Assembly (NCBI GenBank): GCA_017311315.1
Contig: CM029664.1
Location: forward strand, 40,152,655-40,216,654
Length of the DNA stretch: 64,000 nt
Source of the DNA: Dendrocalamus latiflorus
Lineage: Eukaryota > Streptophyta > Magnoliopsida > Poales > Poaceae
Reading direction: 5' to 3'
In this document: positions 1 to 11,457 of the stretch, piece after piece
How the letters are laid out: every line of letters begins with the position of its first letter
How positions within the stretch are numbered: position 1 is the stretch's first letter
The notes under the pieces: generated by a model
Database searches by the model: none
What the model was told of the DNA's origin: nothing
What the model saw: the letters and a program-made list of their open reading frames with translations, nothing else
Position numbers and translations under genes: made by a program

Positions 1-465
1 CACACATGGCGCATGCGACACGCCCGGGGTTAGGCGCCAAGGTGCGGGCATGGCAGCGTGAGCGGCGAGCTGTGCAGTGCGCAACACAGGCGATGTGGTG
101 CTGGTGGGAGCACGAGCAGAGGGAAGAGAGAAAAAGAAAGAGAAGGGAAGGATGGGCTGGGCTGGGCTGGATGGGCCAAGGAAGAATGGGCCGGCCCGAT
201 GAGTTTTGGGAGTTTTAGTTTTATTTGAATTTGATTTCAGATTTTGATTTTTGATTTGAATTTTGAATTCAAACTTTTGTTCAGTTCGATTTCTGGTTAC
301 ATGGCTCTCAATTTGATATTTTATTTTTTATATTTGTTAATTTAATTGTTTGACAAAATCCAAATCAAGATTCCCGAAAATAGAACAAATTTGAACAACG
401 CCAAAATGCAATAAAAAGTTTTAAAGTTCCATATTTTCAAACATTCCAAATTTTGGGATGTTACA
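1..465 (-). repeat. LTR fragment of a gypsy-type element, start of LTR at 465
   Basis: The GC-rich stretch (1-200) is followed by an AT-rich tail ending in GGGATGTTACA at 465. On the minus strand this reads TGTAACATCCC, the same LTR terminus found at 42068 and 49420 in this window. A GGGCCGG-rich block followed by a T-rich block precedes the terminus in all three places, so this is probably a related LTR cut by the window edge. No target duplication is visible. Small ORFs here look like chance. Confidence 0.55.
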
Positions 466-1015
466 TCCCTAGACCCCAATAGACCTCCAATTCCACTATT
501 CACCATCCGTTGTCAATTCAAAGCTTTATAAAAGCCAATTCTTCATTGGTTTTCTCTCCCGAGACATTCCAACACTTGTATTTCATCCTTTCTTCTATCG
601 TCTTCTATTTGCAAGTCTTGTAGTTGCTACAGTAGGTTTATTTAGTTTTGATCATGTGAGTGTACACTAGATTACACGAAGGAGCCCCTGGAGCAGCTAG
701 AACTAGAAGTGATGATCCCAATGCCTATGAAGGAGTAAGCATCGACTACGAGTCACAAGGCAAGCCACGATCCTTGATCATATTGAATTCTATTAGTTGG
801 GTTATATTACATATGGGTTATTTCATGTATTATTTATTTGTCAATGCTATTTGTTATCATTTACTTTTGAATGATCCTTCTTAAATAGTCAATACCTTGA
901 ATTACGTTGCCTACATGCCATCCTTGGTAATAAATTGATCTTGTTTTTCTTGACGAGCTTAGAGATAGAACTAGCATACTTTAGATTAACATAGTAGTAG
1001 AACAACATATTTAAT
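466..1015 (+). repeat. LTR-like gypsy sequence, left part (interrupted by copia insertion)
   Basis: No protein-coding signal is seen. The stretch contains a GAGCAGC...CAAGGCAAGCCACGATCC block followed by an AT-rich run, which closely parallels 61400-61560 at the other end of the window. That layout is familiar from grass gypsy LTRs just after the transcription start. The copia element at 1016 interrupts it, and the sequence resumes at 6157 after the TTAAT duplication. Confidence 0.45.
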
Positions 1016-1143
1016 TGTTAGATGTGTATTACATAACTGTGTATTTACCCCATTGTATAAGGGGTTTCTTGCATATATGCCACCTGTACATGTATATATA
1101 TTGGCCCTTTGGCCACATGAGGAATACAAGCGTTATTCCAACA
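1016..1143 (+). repeat. 5' LTR of copia element (128 bp)
   Basis: It runs TG...CA and is immediately followed by the PBS. It contains a TATATATATTGG stretch at about 1094-1105 that could serve as a TATA region. It is very short for a copia LTR. Confidence 0.95.
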
Positions 1144-1742
1144 TGGTATCAGAGCCAAGGCTTCGTCATACCTAGGGTTTCGTCCAAACATAGGGTTTTG
1201 CCTGGGTGCGCTTGCTTATTATTTTCCACCACCGCTCTTCATCGTCGTTGTTGTCTGTCACGGGTTCTTCGCACAGTATCGTCGCCGATCTCTCTTGGGG
1301 CCGCCGCTCGGGAGCTCCTCTTCGCACCGGGTCGCCGCCGATCTCTCATCGGGACCCCCCACTCGAGATCCGCGCGTCGCTGTCGCCGATCTCCGGCTTG
1401 CGGGTCGCCGCTTGGGGTCTCCGCCCGAAGGCCGCCAGCATCGCTGCCGGCGCGTCATCGTCGCCGACCCCGATCTTCCCGAGGCCGCCGGCTTCGCGGG
1501 TCGCCGATCAGGTTCTCCGTCCGCGGCCGCCAGCATCGCCGACGTCTCCGCCTGAGGCAGCGGGTGTAGCAGGCCGCCGCTTCATCTTTGCCCCGCCGTC
1601 GTAGTAGCCGGCTCTGCCGCCGTCGCCGGCTCCGCCGCAGTCGCCGCCGATCTATTTTTTGGTGCGGGTGTTCGGTTTGGTGAATACCGACTGAGAGTCG
1701 GTTTTGTAAACCGATCGAAGAAAAAAAAAAGCAAAAAAAAAG
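1144..1742 (+). other. Copia PBS and untranslated leader
   Basis: TGGTATCAGAGC starts at 1144, directly abutting the LTR, and is complementary to the 3' end of initiator tRNA-Met, the usual plant primer. The rest is a very GC-rich leader full of GCCGCC/TCGCCG repeats, ending in an A-rich run before the gag ATG at 1743. Overlapping ORFs in this leader (both strands) are composition artefacts. Confidence 0.85.
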
Positions 1743-4010
1743 ATGTCTTCTTCTGCAGGCACCGTTTCTGTCCCTCGTTGCCCGGTGATCTTCGATGGTC
1801 TCAATTATCGGGACTGGTTTCAGCACATACGCATCCACATGCGTGGTCAGCGCCTTTGGGAGTTTCTTACGGGCGAGTTGCCTTGTCCGTCTCGTCCTAC
1901 TCCACCTGTTGAGCCTGTACTCCCGAAGGATGCCTCCGAAGACGCTCGTACAAAGACTTCTGAGGCTTTTGAGGATGCCATGGAGACTTTTCAGACTCAG
2001 TATGCTGCTTACAAGACATGGATTGATGAAGATGCTCGTGCCTCTGCCATTTTGGTTGCTAGCATGGAGGTGCATCTCACTGGTGATATTGTTGGACTAT
2101 CTTCCGCACATGTGATGTGGACGCATCTACGCAGCCGCTATGAGCCATCTGGTGATTCCTTGTACCTTTCTGTTGTGCGACAGGAGCAGTCGCTGCAGCA
2201 GGGAGATGCCACTGTGGATGAGTTCTATGCTCAGTTGTCTGCGATATGGCGTCAGATCGACTCTTTGGGGCCAGATGTTTGCCGCACCTGTCAGTGTTGT
2301 CAGCGTCAGCAGTCTCACATGGAGCTTCGCCGCATCTACGATTTTTTGACACGTCTTCGGTCTGAGTTTGAGCAGACTCGTGCTCAGTTGCTGGCTCGTC
2401 ATCCACGTGTGACTTTGTTGGAAGCCCTTGCAGCTGTTCGTACTGAGGAGATTCGACTTCGTGGAGCGGGTCTGCTATCATCATCATCATCACTTCCTTC
2501 AGTTTTGGTAGCTTCTTCGGCTTCTACACCCGCTGTGCCTTTGCCTCCACCAGCTGTGTCTTCACCAGTGACAGCTGTTGGTAAGGGCCTTCACTGCACC
2601 TATTGCAACAAGGATGGACATGTCGAACAATTTTGCTACAAGAAGAAGAAGGATCTTCGTCGTGGTGCTCGTCCTCCGAGGGCACAGCAGAGTTCCTCCT
2701 CTCAGCCGAGTTCTGGTACCCCTGACACTCAGCAACTTCTTACATTGCTAGGCCGCATGATTGCTTCTGCATCGTCTGGTTCTGCTGGTTCTGCTGCTCA
2801 GTCTTTCAGTGAGAGACCACCTTCTACTTCTCCTTCCTCAGGTACATCACCTTGGATTCTTGATTCTGGTGCTTCTTTTCATATGACATCTGATTCCACC
2901 TGTCTTACTTCCATTAGTCCTTTAGCTGCTCCTATCACTGTCCACACAGCAGATGGTACCTCTCTTTTTGTCACAGGACAAGACACTCTTTCAAATTCCT
3001 CTTTTTATGTTCCTGATGTGTCTCATGTTCCAAAACTAACCATGCAGCTCATATCTGCTGGCCAGCTCACTGATCATGGTTGTCGTGTTATTTTCGATTC
3101 TGACTCTTGTTGTGTTCAGGATCGTCGCACGGGGACTCTGGTTGGTACTGGCCCTCGCCGCCGTGACTCCCAACGGCTTTGGGAGCTTGACTGGCTTCGC
3201 CTTCCTTCCGCTGCCCCAGTCAGTCTTCTCGCGTCCACCTCTGCAGCTACTGCAGCCTCCACCACTTCGTTTGCTCAGTGGCATCATCGCTTAGGACATC
3301 TTTGTGGTTCCCGCATGGCTTCTTTACTTCGTCGAGGTCTCTTAGGGTCTGTGTCTGGTGATGCTTCTCTACATTGTCAGGGTTGTAAGCTTGGCAAACA
3401 GCTTCAACTCCCTTATCCTTCTAGTGAGTCAGTGTCTCAGCGTCCTTTTGACCTTGTTCATTTTGATGTATGGGGACCAGCTCCTTTTGTTTCGAAAGGA
3501 GGTCATAGATATTATATCATTTTTATTGATGATTTTTCTCGTCATACATGGATATACTTTATGTCATCTCGTAGTGAGGTTTTATCTATCTACAAGACCT
3601 TTGCCACCACGATTCGCACTCAGTTTGACTCTCCTATTCGTGTTTTTCGCGCTGATTCCGCTGGAGAGTACTTGTCGGGAGTCCTTCGTGGCTTTCTTGC
3701 TGAGCAGGGCACTCTCTCTCAGTTTTCTTGTCCAGGTGCTCATGCTCAGAATGGTGTGGCTGAGCGCAAGCATCGTCATCTTCTTGAGACAGCTCGTGCT
3801 CTCATGATTGCTTCTGCTGTTCCACCACATTTTTGGGCTGAGGCTATTTCTACTGCCACTTTCGTGATCAACATTCAGCCCTCCTGTGCTCTGCAGGGTG
3901 GGATTCCAGTTGAGCGTCTCTGTGGCCAGACTCCTGATTATTCCAGACTTCGCCTCTTTGGGTGTGTGTGCGCTATGTTCTTCTTGCACCTCGTGAGCGC
4001 ACCAAACTGA
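1743..4010 (+). pseudogene. Copia gag-protease-integrase part of polyprotein (ends at frameshift)
   Basis: The ATG at 1743 opens a 755-codon frame. It begins with a UBN2-type gag domain, then a CCHC zinc knuckle near residue 284 (C-x2-C-x4-H-x4-C). The protease motif WILDSGASFHM lies near residue 371. An integrase HHCC zinc-binding region near residue 515 (HHRLGH...C-x2-C) is followed by the DDE core: Asp in HFDVWGP (about 573), Asp in FRADSAGEY (about 636) and Glu in NGVAERKH (about 673). The frame collapses at about 3962-4010, where a small indel moves reading to the frame of the next entry, and the last 16 or so residues are junk. The structure is otherwise intact. Confidence 0.9.
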
Positions 4011-6034
4011 CCGCTCAGTCAGTTGAGTGTGTTTTTCTGGGCTACAGTGCTGAGCACAAGGGATATCGTTGTTGGGATCCTGTTGGCCGACGGATGCGGA
4101 TTTCTAGGGATGTTACTTTTGATGAGTCTCGTCCTTTCTATCCTCGTCCGTCTCCTTCCTCCACTTCAGCATCTATCGTTGAGCCGCTTTCATTTCTGAC
4201 TTTTCCTTCCAGTCCTATAGTCACCACTCCACCACAGCCTTTGGTCTCTCCGGTACCTCCTTCTCAGTCAGCACCTTCTTCATCACCGGCATCCTCTCCC
4301 GAGGCTGCTCCTGATCTTGTTCCTTCTTATCCTCTCTACTATACTCGTCGTCCGCGAGTTGAGGTTCCTTCTGATATGCCCTCTCCTTCTGACGGGTCAT
4401 CTCCTTCGGCTACTCCTCGTTATAGTCTTCGAAATCGCCAGTCTATTCGGCCTCCTGAGCGTTTTGGTTTTGCTGCCGCAGCTCTTGCCGAACCGACTTC
4501 TTATCGTGATGCTGCTGTTCATCAGGAGTGGCAGCATGCGATGGCGGAGGAGATTGCTGCCCTTGAGCGTACTGGCACGTGGGATCTTGTTCCTCTTCCT
4601 GCGCGTGTTACTCCTATCACGTGCAAGTGGGTCTATAAGGTTAAGACTCGCTCTGATGGTTCTCTTGAGCGTTACAAGGCTCGTCTTGTAGCACGTGGTT
4701 TCCAGCAGGAGTATGGCCGTGACTATGATGAGACTTTTGCTCCTGTCGCTCACATGACCACCGTTCGCACTCTTTTTGTGGTGGCCTCTGTTCGACAATG
4801 GTCTATCTCTCAGTTGGACGTCAAGAATGTCTTTCTCAATGGCGAGTTGCGTGAGGAGGTCTACATGCAGCCACCCCCTGGGTATTCTGTTCCTGAGGGT
4901 ATGGTTTGTCGTCTTCGTCGATCTCTCTATGGCCTCAAGCAAGCTCCTCGTGCTTGGCTTGATCGTTTCTCCTCTGTTATCACTGCAGCTGGTTTTTCGG
5001 TGAGTGCTCATGATCCTGCTCTTTTTATCCACACTTCATCTCGTGGTCGGACGCTTCTCCTTTTGTATGTTGATGATATGATCATTACTGGCGATGATCC
5101 TCAGTATATCACTTTTGTCAAGGAGCGGCTTCATGAGCAGTTTCTTATGTCTGATCTAGGTCCTCTTCGCTACTTTCTTGGGATTGAGGTTATTTCTACT
5201 CCTGAGGGTTTCTATCTGTCCCAAGAAAAGTATATCCAGGATCTTCTTGATCGTGCCTCTCTTACTGATCAGCAGACAACTGAGACTCCCATGGAGCTTA
5301 ATGTTCATCTTCGTCCCACGGAGGGTGAGCCTCTTGCTGATCCTACTCGCTATCGTCATCTTGTTGGGAGCCTTGTTTATCTTGGTGTCACTCGTCCTGA
5401 CATTTCGTACCTTGTGCATATCTTGAGTCAGTTTGTTTCAGCTCCCACTCAGCTCCACTACAGTCATCTTCTTTGTGTTCTGCGATATCTTCGTGGAACT
5501 ATCTCTCGTCGTCTCTTTTTCCCTCGCTCCAGCTCTTTACAGCTCCAGGCATATTCTGATGCCACCTGGGCTAGTGATCCCTCTGATCGCCGGTCTCTCT
5601 CTGCTTATTGTGTTTTTCTTGGTGGTTCTCTCATTGCTTGGAAGACTAAGAAGCAGACAGCAGTTTCTCGTTCGAGTGCTGAGGCTGAGTTGCGAGCTAT
5701 GGCTTTGTTGACTGCGAAGGTTACTTGGCTACGGTGGTTACTTGAGGACTTTGGTGTTTCTGTTTCTGCACCGACTTCTCTTTTGTCTGACAGTACAGGT
5801 GCTATTAGCATTGCTAAAGATCCGGTGAAGCATGGGCTTACAAAGCATATTGGTGTTGATGCTTCCTACATGAGGACACAGGTGCAAGACCAGATTGTTG
5901 CTCTTCAGTATGTGCCTTCCGAGCTTCAGTTGGCAGATTCTTCACAAAGGCACAAACCAGGTCTCAGCACAGTTTTCATCTCTCCAAACTTCATGTTGTT
6001 GATCCACCATGAGTTCGAGGGGGGGGGGTGTTAG
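3962..6034 (+). pseudogene. Copia integrase C-terminus, reverse transcriptase and RNase H
   Basis: This continues the copia polyprotein in another frame, so its apparent start at 3962 is not a true initiation site. The integrase tail (ERTKL...CVFLGYS) is followed by a variable Ser/Pro linker. Next is reverse transcriptase, with WVYKVKTRSDGS, the DVKNVFLNGEL block and the catalytic YVDDM near 5068-5082. RNase H follows (AYSDATWASDPSDRRS, SSAEAEL, the DS...KHIGVD region). A second lost base near 5937-5942 shifts the last 30 or so residues, so the usual copia C-terminal ending is read out of frame and translation runs into the polypurine tract. Confidence 0.9.
6017..6028 (+). other. Copia polypurine tract
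   Basis: A CGAGGGGGGGGG run sits directly against the 3' LTR. It is the expected plus-strand DNA primer site. Confidence 0.85.
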
Positions 6035-6156
6035 ATGTGTATTACATAATTGTGTATTTACCCCATTGTATAAGGGGTTTCTTGCATATATGCCACCTGT
6101 ACATGTATATATATTGGCCCTTTGGCCACATGAGGAATACAAGCGTTATTCCAACA
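6029..6156 (+). repeat. 3' LTR of copia element (128 bp)
   Basis: It is identical to the left LTR except for one C/T difference near its start. It is followed by the TTAAT target duplication. Confidence 0.95.
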
Positions 6157-7310
6157 TTAATCACTTATCACATTTGTTGTCTGTCATCACAAGTTGATGC
6201 GTCGAATTATGTGCTATAATGGTGTATATATATATCATATGTGGATTACTTACTGAGAGTGATGCTTTGGAAATTTTGGCCAAGGGTGAGGATTAGGCAA
6301 GTGGTTGGTTACGTGTTATGCTCCCAGTGGTTTGCACATTGGTTGTTTGGATGCCTCGTCTGAAGCATATAAGGACTAGAACCTTGTGCCATGAAATTGA
6401 CATAATTGTCGCCCATCCATGGAATCAAGAAATCGGACTTAGTCTAGTACATTGTCCCACTTCATAAAGTCTATAGGAGTAGACTAATATCAGTAGTTGA
6501 GGGTGAGTCAAAGTGGAATTTCGAGTATCACTTGCTGAGCTACACAATGGTGGAACCCATGTAAGCAATTGGCAAATGGCATACCATAGGCTAGTATGAC
6601 CCTGATTGCTAGGATGGCCCTGACATCCACAGGGTATAAACTAATGTTGTGGGATTCTCGAACGGATCTACTATCTCTCAATGATTACAAGTTGAAGACA
6701 TCTCATGGGTAAAGCTGGACACTCTCTGTAGAGGTTGAACCTGAATCATTTGAATGTGTCATGTTTTTGGCTAATGAAGCTATGTTGTGGGGTGATTCTT
6801 AAACTCGATGTATAAGTAGCCTTTCAATGGTTAAATGTGGTAATTTAGTGATAATGTTGAATCATTCACCTTCCCACTCTTAAAAACAACTGTTAAACTA
6901 CTTTGTTTCAATCAAAATGCTTTACTAATAAATTGTGGGTGTTAGTGATAATAGGTCTAAGATAAACCTTCCTTGTTAGACATTTTCCTTGAAACCCTTG
7001 ATTACATTATGAAACTTTACCACTGTAGCTTGTTGAGTACGCATGTATTCACTCTTGTATGTTTTGATTCAGACAATGAGCAGTATGAGAAGGATATGCC
7101 AGCAGGTGATGGGTATTACGATGGTGAAGATCACATGTTCTAACCTAGGCCGAGCCTATAGTCATCTTTTATTATCTTTTGTCTACAATATAAATAAATT
7201 TGGCTTAGAAGCCCTTAAAACTCTGTAATTGACTACTATGTTGTACTTTGCGTAAGAACTCTGTTATGGTATTGCAATCGTAAGCATGAATGTTATTAAT
7301 CAGTGCACAA
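6157..7310 (+). repeat. LTR-like gypsy sequence, right part
   Basis: It resumes the host repeat after the copia insertion. The block at about 6690-6800 (CATGGGTAAAGCTGGACA..., then GCTATGTTGTGGGGTGATTC) is clearly related to 62245-62355 (TTATGGGTAAAACTAGGCAA..., GCTGTGTTTAATGGGTGATTC). Both sit in the same order behind related 5' blocks. No ORF of interest is present. It probably represents an LTR of an old gypsy element in plus orientation. Confidence 0.45.
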
Positions 7311-8700
7311 TTGAAATCATGTGCAGCTCAGCTCGATCCGGGCACATCAGAGAGCTGTGAACCCCGTAGGACATAGGCGGCCTCGTCCTCCGGGGGCTCA
7401 GCCAAACAGGCGTCCATTGGGACGTCGTCATCTAACTGCGCCCTATCGTGTCGTCGTCCGCCCGTGTCCCGTGGGCGGACGTGTCCTCCACACAATCCTC
7501 AATATGTGCATGTCGGCCTACAAGGAAAATATGATACAATTAAAATGTGTTCCCAAAATTGGGCACATGTAACAAGGAGATAATATTATACTTGGGTACA
7601 TACATGTGTACTTCAGCCGCCCCATGGAATTATGGTCCTGTTAAAAAAACAACCGTTAATATGAAACTTTATGAGGAAGACCGCGTAAATATGTTTAATA
7701 GAACGCTACCTGAGACCGGACTAGGGGCAGTACAGTGCTAGGAAGAGCCCCCTACCGTGTCCAAAGAAGGTGCAATGGTAGCATGCGACGTGTGTTGTGA
7801 CTAAGCCCCTCGAGCACGTACCACAGAAGCATGTGACGACACCTGCACCACGTCGTTCCTCAGCCTCCTGCACGACATCAGCAAAACGATGCGCTTAGCC
7901 TTGTCCCTGATCTGGCCAAGCGAGGCTTTGACCGTGACGTCCTTGATGTGAGACATAAGAGAGATCAAACCGTCATGAACCTACCTAACGAGATCACTCG
8001 TGAACCAATAATGCTTTGCATATACACATATAGGACTACCAGTGGCGTCTACCAGTTAATGACTAATCAGATGATCTTTCTCACATACTGTATTTGTTTC
8101 CAGTTAGTAGCTGGATACGCCTGAATCACTGCTGGGGTCTGAACTCTGGAGCCCTCAATGCTAATCATGAAGATACCTGGGAAACTTATAGCAAGACCTG
8201 GAGGCTGCAGCTAATTCTCATCTAGCAGAACCGCGACTTCATGGACATGTAGTTCGACATTAGCAGCGACTTGTAGAATTGGTGAGGCATCAACAAAAAT
8301 GTGATTCACACAGGGTATAAGCAGCAGCTCTTGTTAAGGCATATACACTAGTTCATGTCAACTGTTTGTAAACGTATACTACGTAAGATTTTGAGTGATG
8401 TGGAGAAGAGAGGAGGGAGAAAGATACTATCTACTATTTAACTGATGATCTTATAGACGCTTTTTTATTGTCTATATCATTGTATAGACAACCATATAGA
8501 TAACACATTAATTGTTACAGACAACTATATGGATAACATATTATATGTATTGACTTTAGTCCTGTTTATAAATGATATGAAGGTGTATTACAGACTACAA
8601 CTATCTATAATATTGCATATGATCTTAGATGAGTTAGGAATTACCGTTACAAAACAGCAACACACTATGTAGTAAACTCGCGACAGCTGAAATTAGTCCC
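7311..8700. other. Unassigned intergenic stretch 3' of the GIP1-like gene
   Basis: There is no convincing gene. 7320-7500 is GC-rich with CGTCGTCCG-type words. A minus-strand frame at about 7970-7806 reads as a normal-looking soluble peptide (IRDKAKRIVLLMSCRRLRND is part of it) and could be a gene fragment, but no family is recognised. 8400-8640 contains short TATAGACAACTATAT-type imperfect repeats. The transcript end of the GIP1-like gene is expected in 8450-8888, where AATAAA occurs on the minus strand near 8465. Confidence 0.3.
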
Positions 8701-8888
8701 AGGACACACGCAACAAGTGAAAAAAAAAAGGAAGGAAAAACATACTTCGAAACTGTGTAGAACGCATTATCCTCTCTTCGCAGCGCTCAAGACGGCAGCT
8801 CAGCTAGTCCGCTCGCTTCATGGCGCATGCCAAGGCACGCAGATAACTTGGCCGTGTAAGAGAGGCTTCTCCCGCGAGAGCACAGGCC

Positions 8889-9182
8889 TTAGTAGCTGTG
8901 CTGCCAGATCTGGTGCGATGGCTGAGACGGGGCGGTCTGGGAGCTGTTCAAGCTTCCCTCGGCAGGGTTCTGCGGGTGCTCCTGCGGCAGACCGGCTTGC
9001 GACTGGTAGAAGCTTGGGTACCCAAGCCCACCGTATTGAGAGGGCCGCTGCCCCTGGCGGAAGCCACCCTGCGCACTATGGCCCTGGAAGCCATAGAAGT
9101 TGCCAGGTGGAACTGCTGAAACAGCTCTTGAACCAGCAGCTCCATGAAGCCACGTTGCGGAGTTATCACCCTGCAGGGCACT
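8889..9182 (-). CDS. GIP1-like: GIP1-like exon 10 and stop
   Basis: It encodes the conserved C-terminus (SAVPPGNFYGFQGHSAQGGF ... SHQIWQHSY) followed by TAA at 8891-8889. Two acceptors 12 nt apart (exon start 9182 or 9170) are both in frame, giving or omitting four residues (SALQ). Homologues with LQQ joined directly to GDNSA would favour 9170. Confidence 0.9.
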   Translation of the reverse strand, partial: SALQGDNSATWLHGAAGSRAVSAVPPGNFYGFQGHSAQGGFRQGQRPSQYGGLGYPSFYQSQAGLPQEHPQNPAEGSLNSSQTAPSQPSHQIWQHSY

Positions 9183-11382
9183 CTGCAAGGCGTAAAAAAC
9201 GAACACTTCAGAATGAAATGAACCCCCAAATGGATAAATCAAAATAAAAGTGCAAGAGCTTTCGGCAGTGTATCCTCATAAACAGGTACATCCAACCAAG
9301 GGCACCAGAATTTCTGAAGATAGACGAGACCTCGTAGCACTCATTACCTGCTGCAGGGCCATGTATAGCCTCGCATCTTTGAGCTGCGTGCTCAAAGCTT
9401 CATCAAACCCCATAGTTGTGGCAGCAGAGGAGGCACTCTGATTTAGGCTGAAATTTGCAGGAATATTAGTTGAGCTTCCAAAGCCTCCGTAACCAGAGAC
9501 TACTGATGAAGGCTGCGGGCTCGTAGCAGGTAGGCTGCTCTTGTATTGTGGCATCGAATTATTCATACCAGCTCCAGGCACAGCAGCAGCAGCAGCAGCA
9601 GATTGATGGAAGGGTCCATTAGTTGAGTAGGGTTGCTGGAAGGCTGATGATGGTAGATAATAGTTTTGAGGCAAATATGGATAGCCAACCAAACTGGTAA
9701 AAGGCCCAAGGGGTAGAGTTGGCTGAGAGTACGGATGTACAGACAATTGCTGAGGGTGAGGAGGCCCTGACGGAATGTTTGTACTGGGAAGATTTTGTGT
9801 AGACTGAGTGTTGGTGAAACACCCTGGTTTTAAAGTCTGCAAAAAAGTTCAAGAAATAGGGAAACTCAGAAATAAGAACAGAAACTAGACACCGGCACCT
9901 CAATGTCAACGCCACACCATGAGATCAAAATGAAACCAATCCATCAAACTATCACAAAAATATATACTGACACATCCCAGACTCTGAGCACAATACATTC
10001 TATAAACACATTACAGATTCATGGAGTTAAGGGTCCCTACATTGCCCACAAGTACTTGCTGGTCAAGTGACTCATGTCTACAAAATTTAATAGGTAACAT
10101 CACTAGTTTGACATCACTTGAACAAATTCTCCAAAATTCCAAATTGTTGCGGGTGCGTGTGTGACAAATGCAGATTTTAACTGGCTCTTATCACTTGACG
10201 TTTGGAGCATGCATAAGAAACATCGATAAAAAGATGACACACATATGTTGTCAATATATATGATGTGCTCCTTTATATTGCAAAAGAATATCCAAAAGCG
10301 ATATAGAACAACCTTCCAGTTATGATTGGAGACAAATCAGTTGGGCATTTACCAACTAGGATGCCGTGCCTAACAATTTTTTTATCGTCATGGATGATTA
10401 TGCTCCACACAGAATAGGAGTTTCTTGTCGCTACTATATCCATTCAACTTTGCTCAAAATAAAGAGCATGACTTCTTTCTAGATTTCTGCTGTTCTGCAC
10501 TAGAACTTTTACAAGTCTGACATACTTCGTAACTACAGAACAAGCACACTAACATAAAGGAGCAAATAATGCTAAGATTGGAATTACCTCCTGCATGGAG
10601 ATTGCTGGTAAACTGGTAGTTGGTACAGCTGGGTTATATTTCATAGCTGACTGTGTTGATAGCAACGATGAAAAGTCAAAATCCCGAAGAGGGGTAAGAT
10701 TTGACCCCAACAAGTTGTTGTGTAGAGTATTTGCTTGCTGTAAGAATAAATCAGAAGGAAAATAAGGACTACAACAAGGCCAAAAAAAAAACAACAGCTT
10801 GAAATGAGCAGAAAAACATAACAATGAATAAATAAATGTGATACCATTCCAATCATCACTGTAAGAAACTTGATACTGAGTTGAGAGGATTGGTTTAATT
10901 CCTGCCATCTTCATATTTTAACAGTCACATTGCTCAGGACACTTAAGTGCTAGAGAGGCAAGTCAGGCAACAGGCAAATACACTTTGTCAAAGCAGCACA
11001 CAGCAAAGAATAAAACATCTTTGGCAACCAAAGAATGTTGACCAGGCAGTCATACATTCTACATCATTATATGTTATTATGTTTCCATTTGTAATTTAGT
11101 AACCGTACCATTTCAGTATTAGGTAAACTGATAAAGCCACCCTTGATCCTTAATTCCTTATATTAATTAATGTGTCAAAACTTGAAACCAAACTAGCTTC
11201 ATTTTCTTAAAATGATCTAGAATTCACATTAATTGTGATGTAGTATGCCTCATACAAGCCAAAATCTTGCTTCATGACTAAATGCACAGAAGTTTTCCTA
11301 TGCCAAATCTGAAACCAAGCATTAGTTTAGCACACAACCAAGCATTAGTATGCCTCATACAAGCCAAAATCTTGCTTCATGG

Positions 11383-11457
<75 letters not shown>

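Larger units (their letters stand above)
1016..6156 (+). mobile_element. Full-length Ty1/copia retrotransposon
   Basis: Two 128-bp LTRs (1016-1143 and 6029-6156) start TGTTAGATG and end TTCCAACA and differ at one base by eye. The flanking 5-bp target duplications are identical, TTAAT at 1011-1015 and 6157-6161. A primer binding site TGGTATCAGAGC follows the left LTR and a G-rich polypurine tract precedes the right LTR. The internal order gag-protease-integrase-RT-RNase H is diagnostic of copia. The near-identical LTRs indicate a recent insertion. The polyprotein carries two frameshifts, so this copy is probably not autonomous now. Confidence 0.96.

Noticed and set aside
1015..2075. ORFs in the copia leader and the opposite strand
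   Set aside because: GCC/CGC-repeat composition; the gag frame starting at 1743 explains the region.
10845..10920. Extra exon between GIP1-like exons 7 and 8 (ACAG acceptor and GTATC donor around a 14-nt piece)
   Set aside because: 14 nt would break the phase, while exons 7 and 8 join in phase 0 and match the family order directly.
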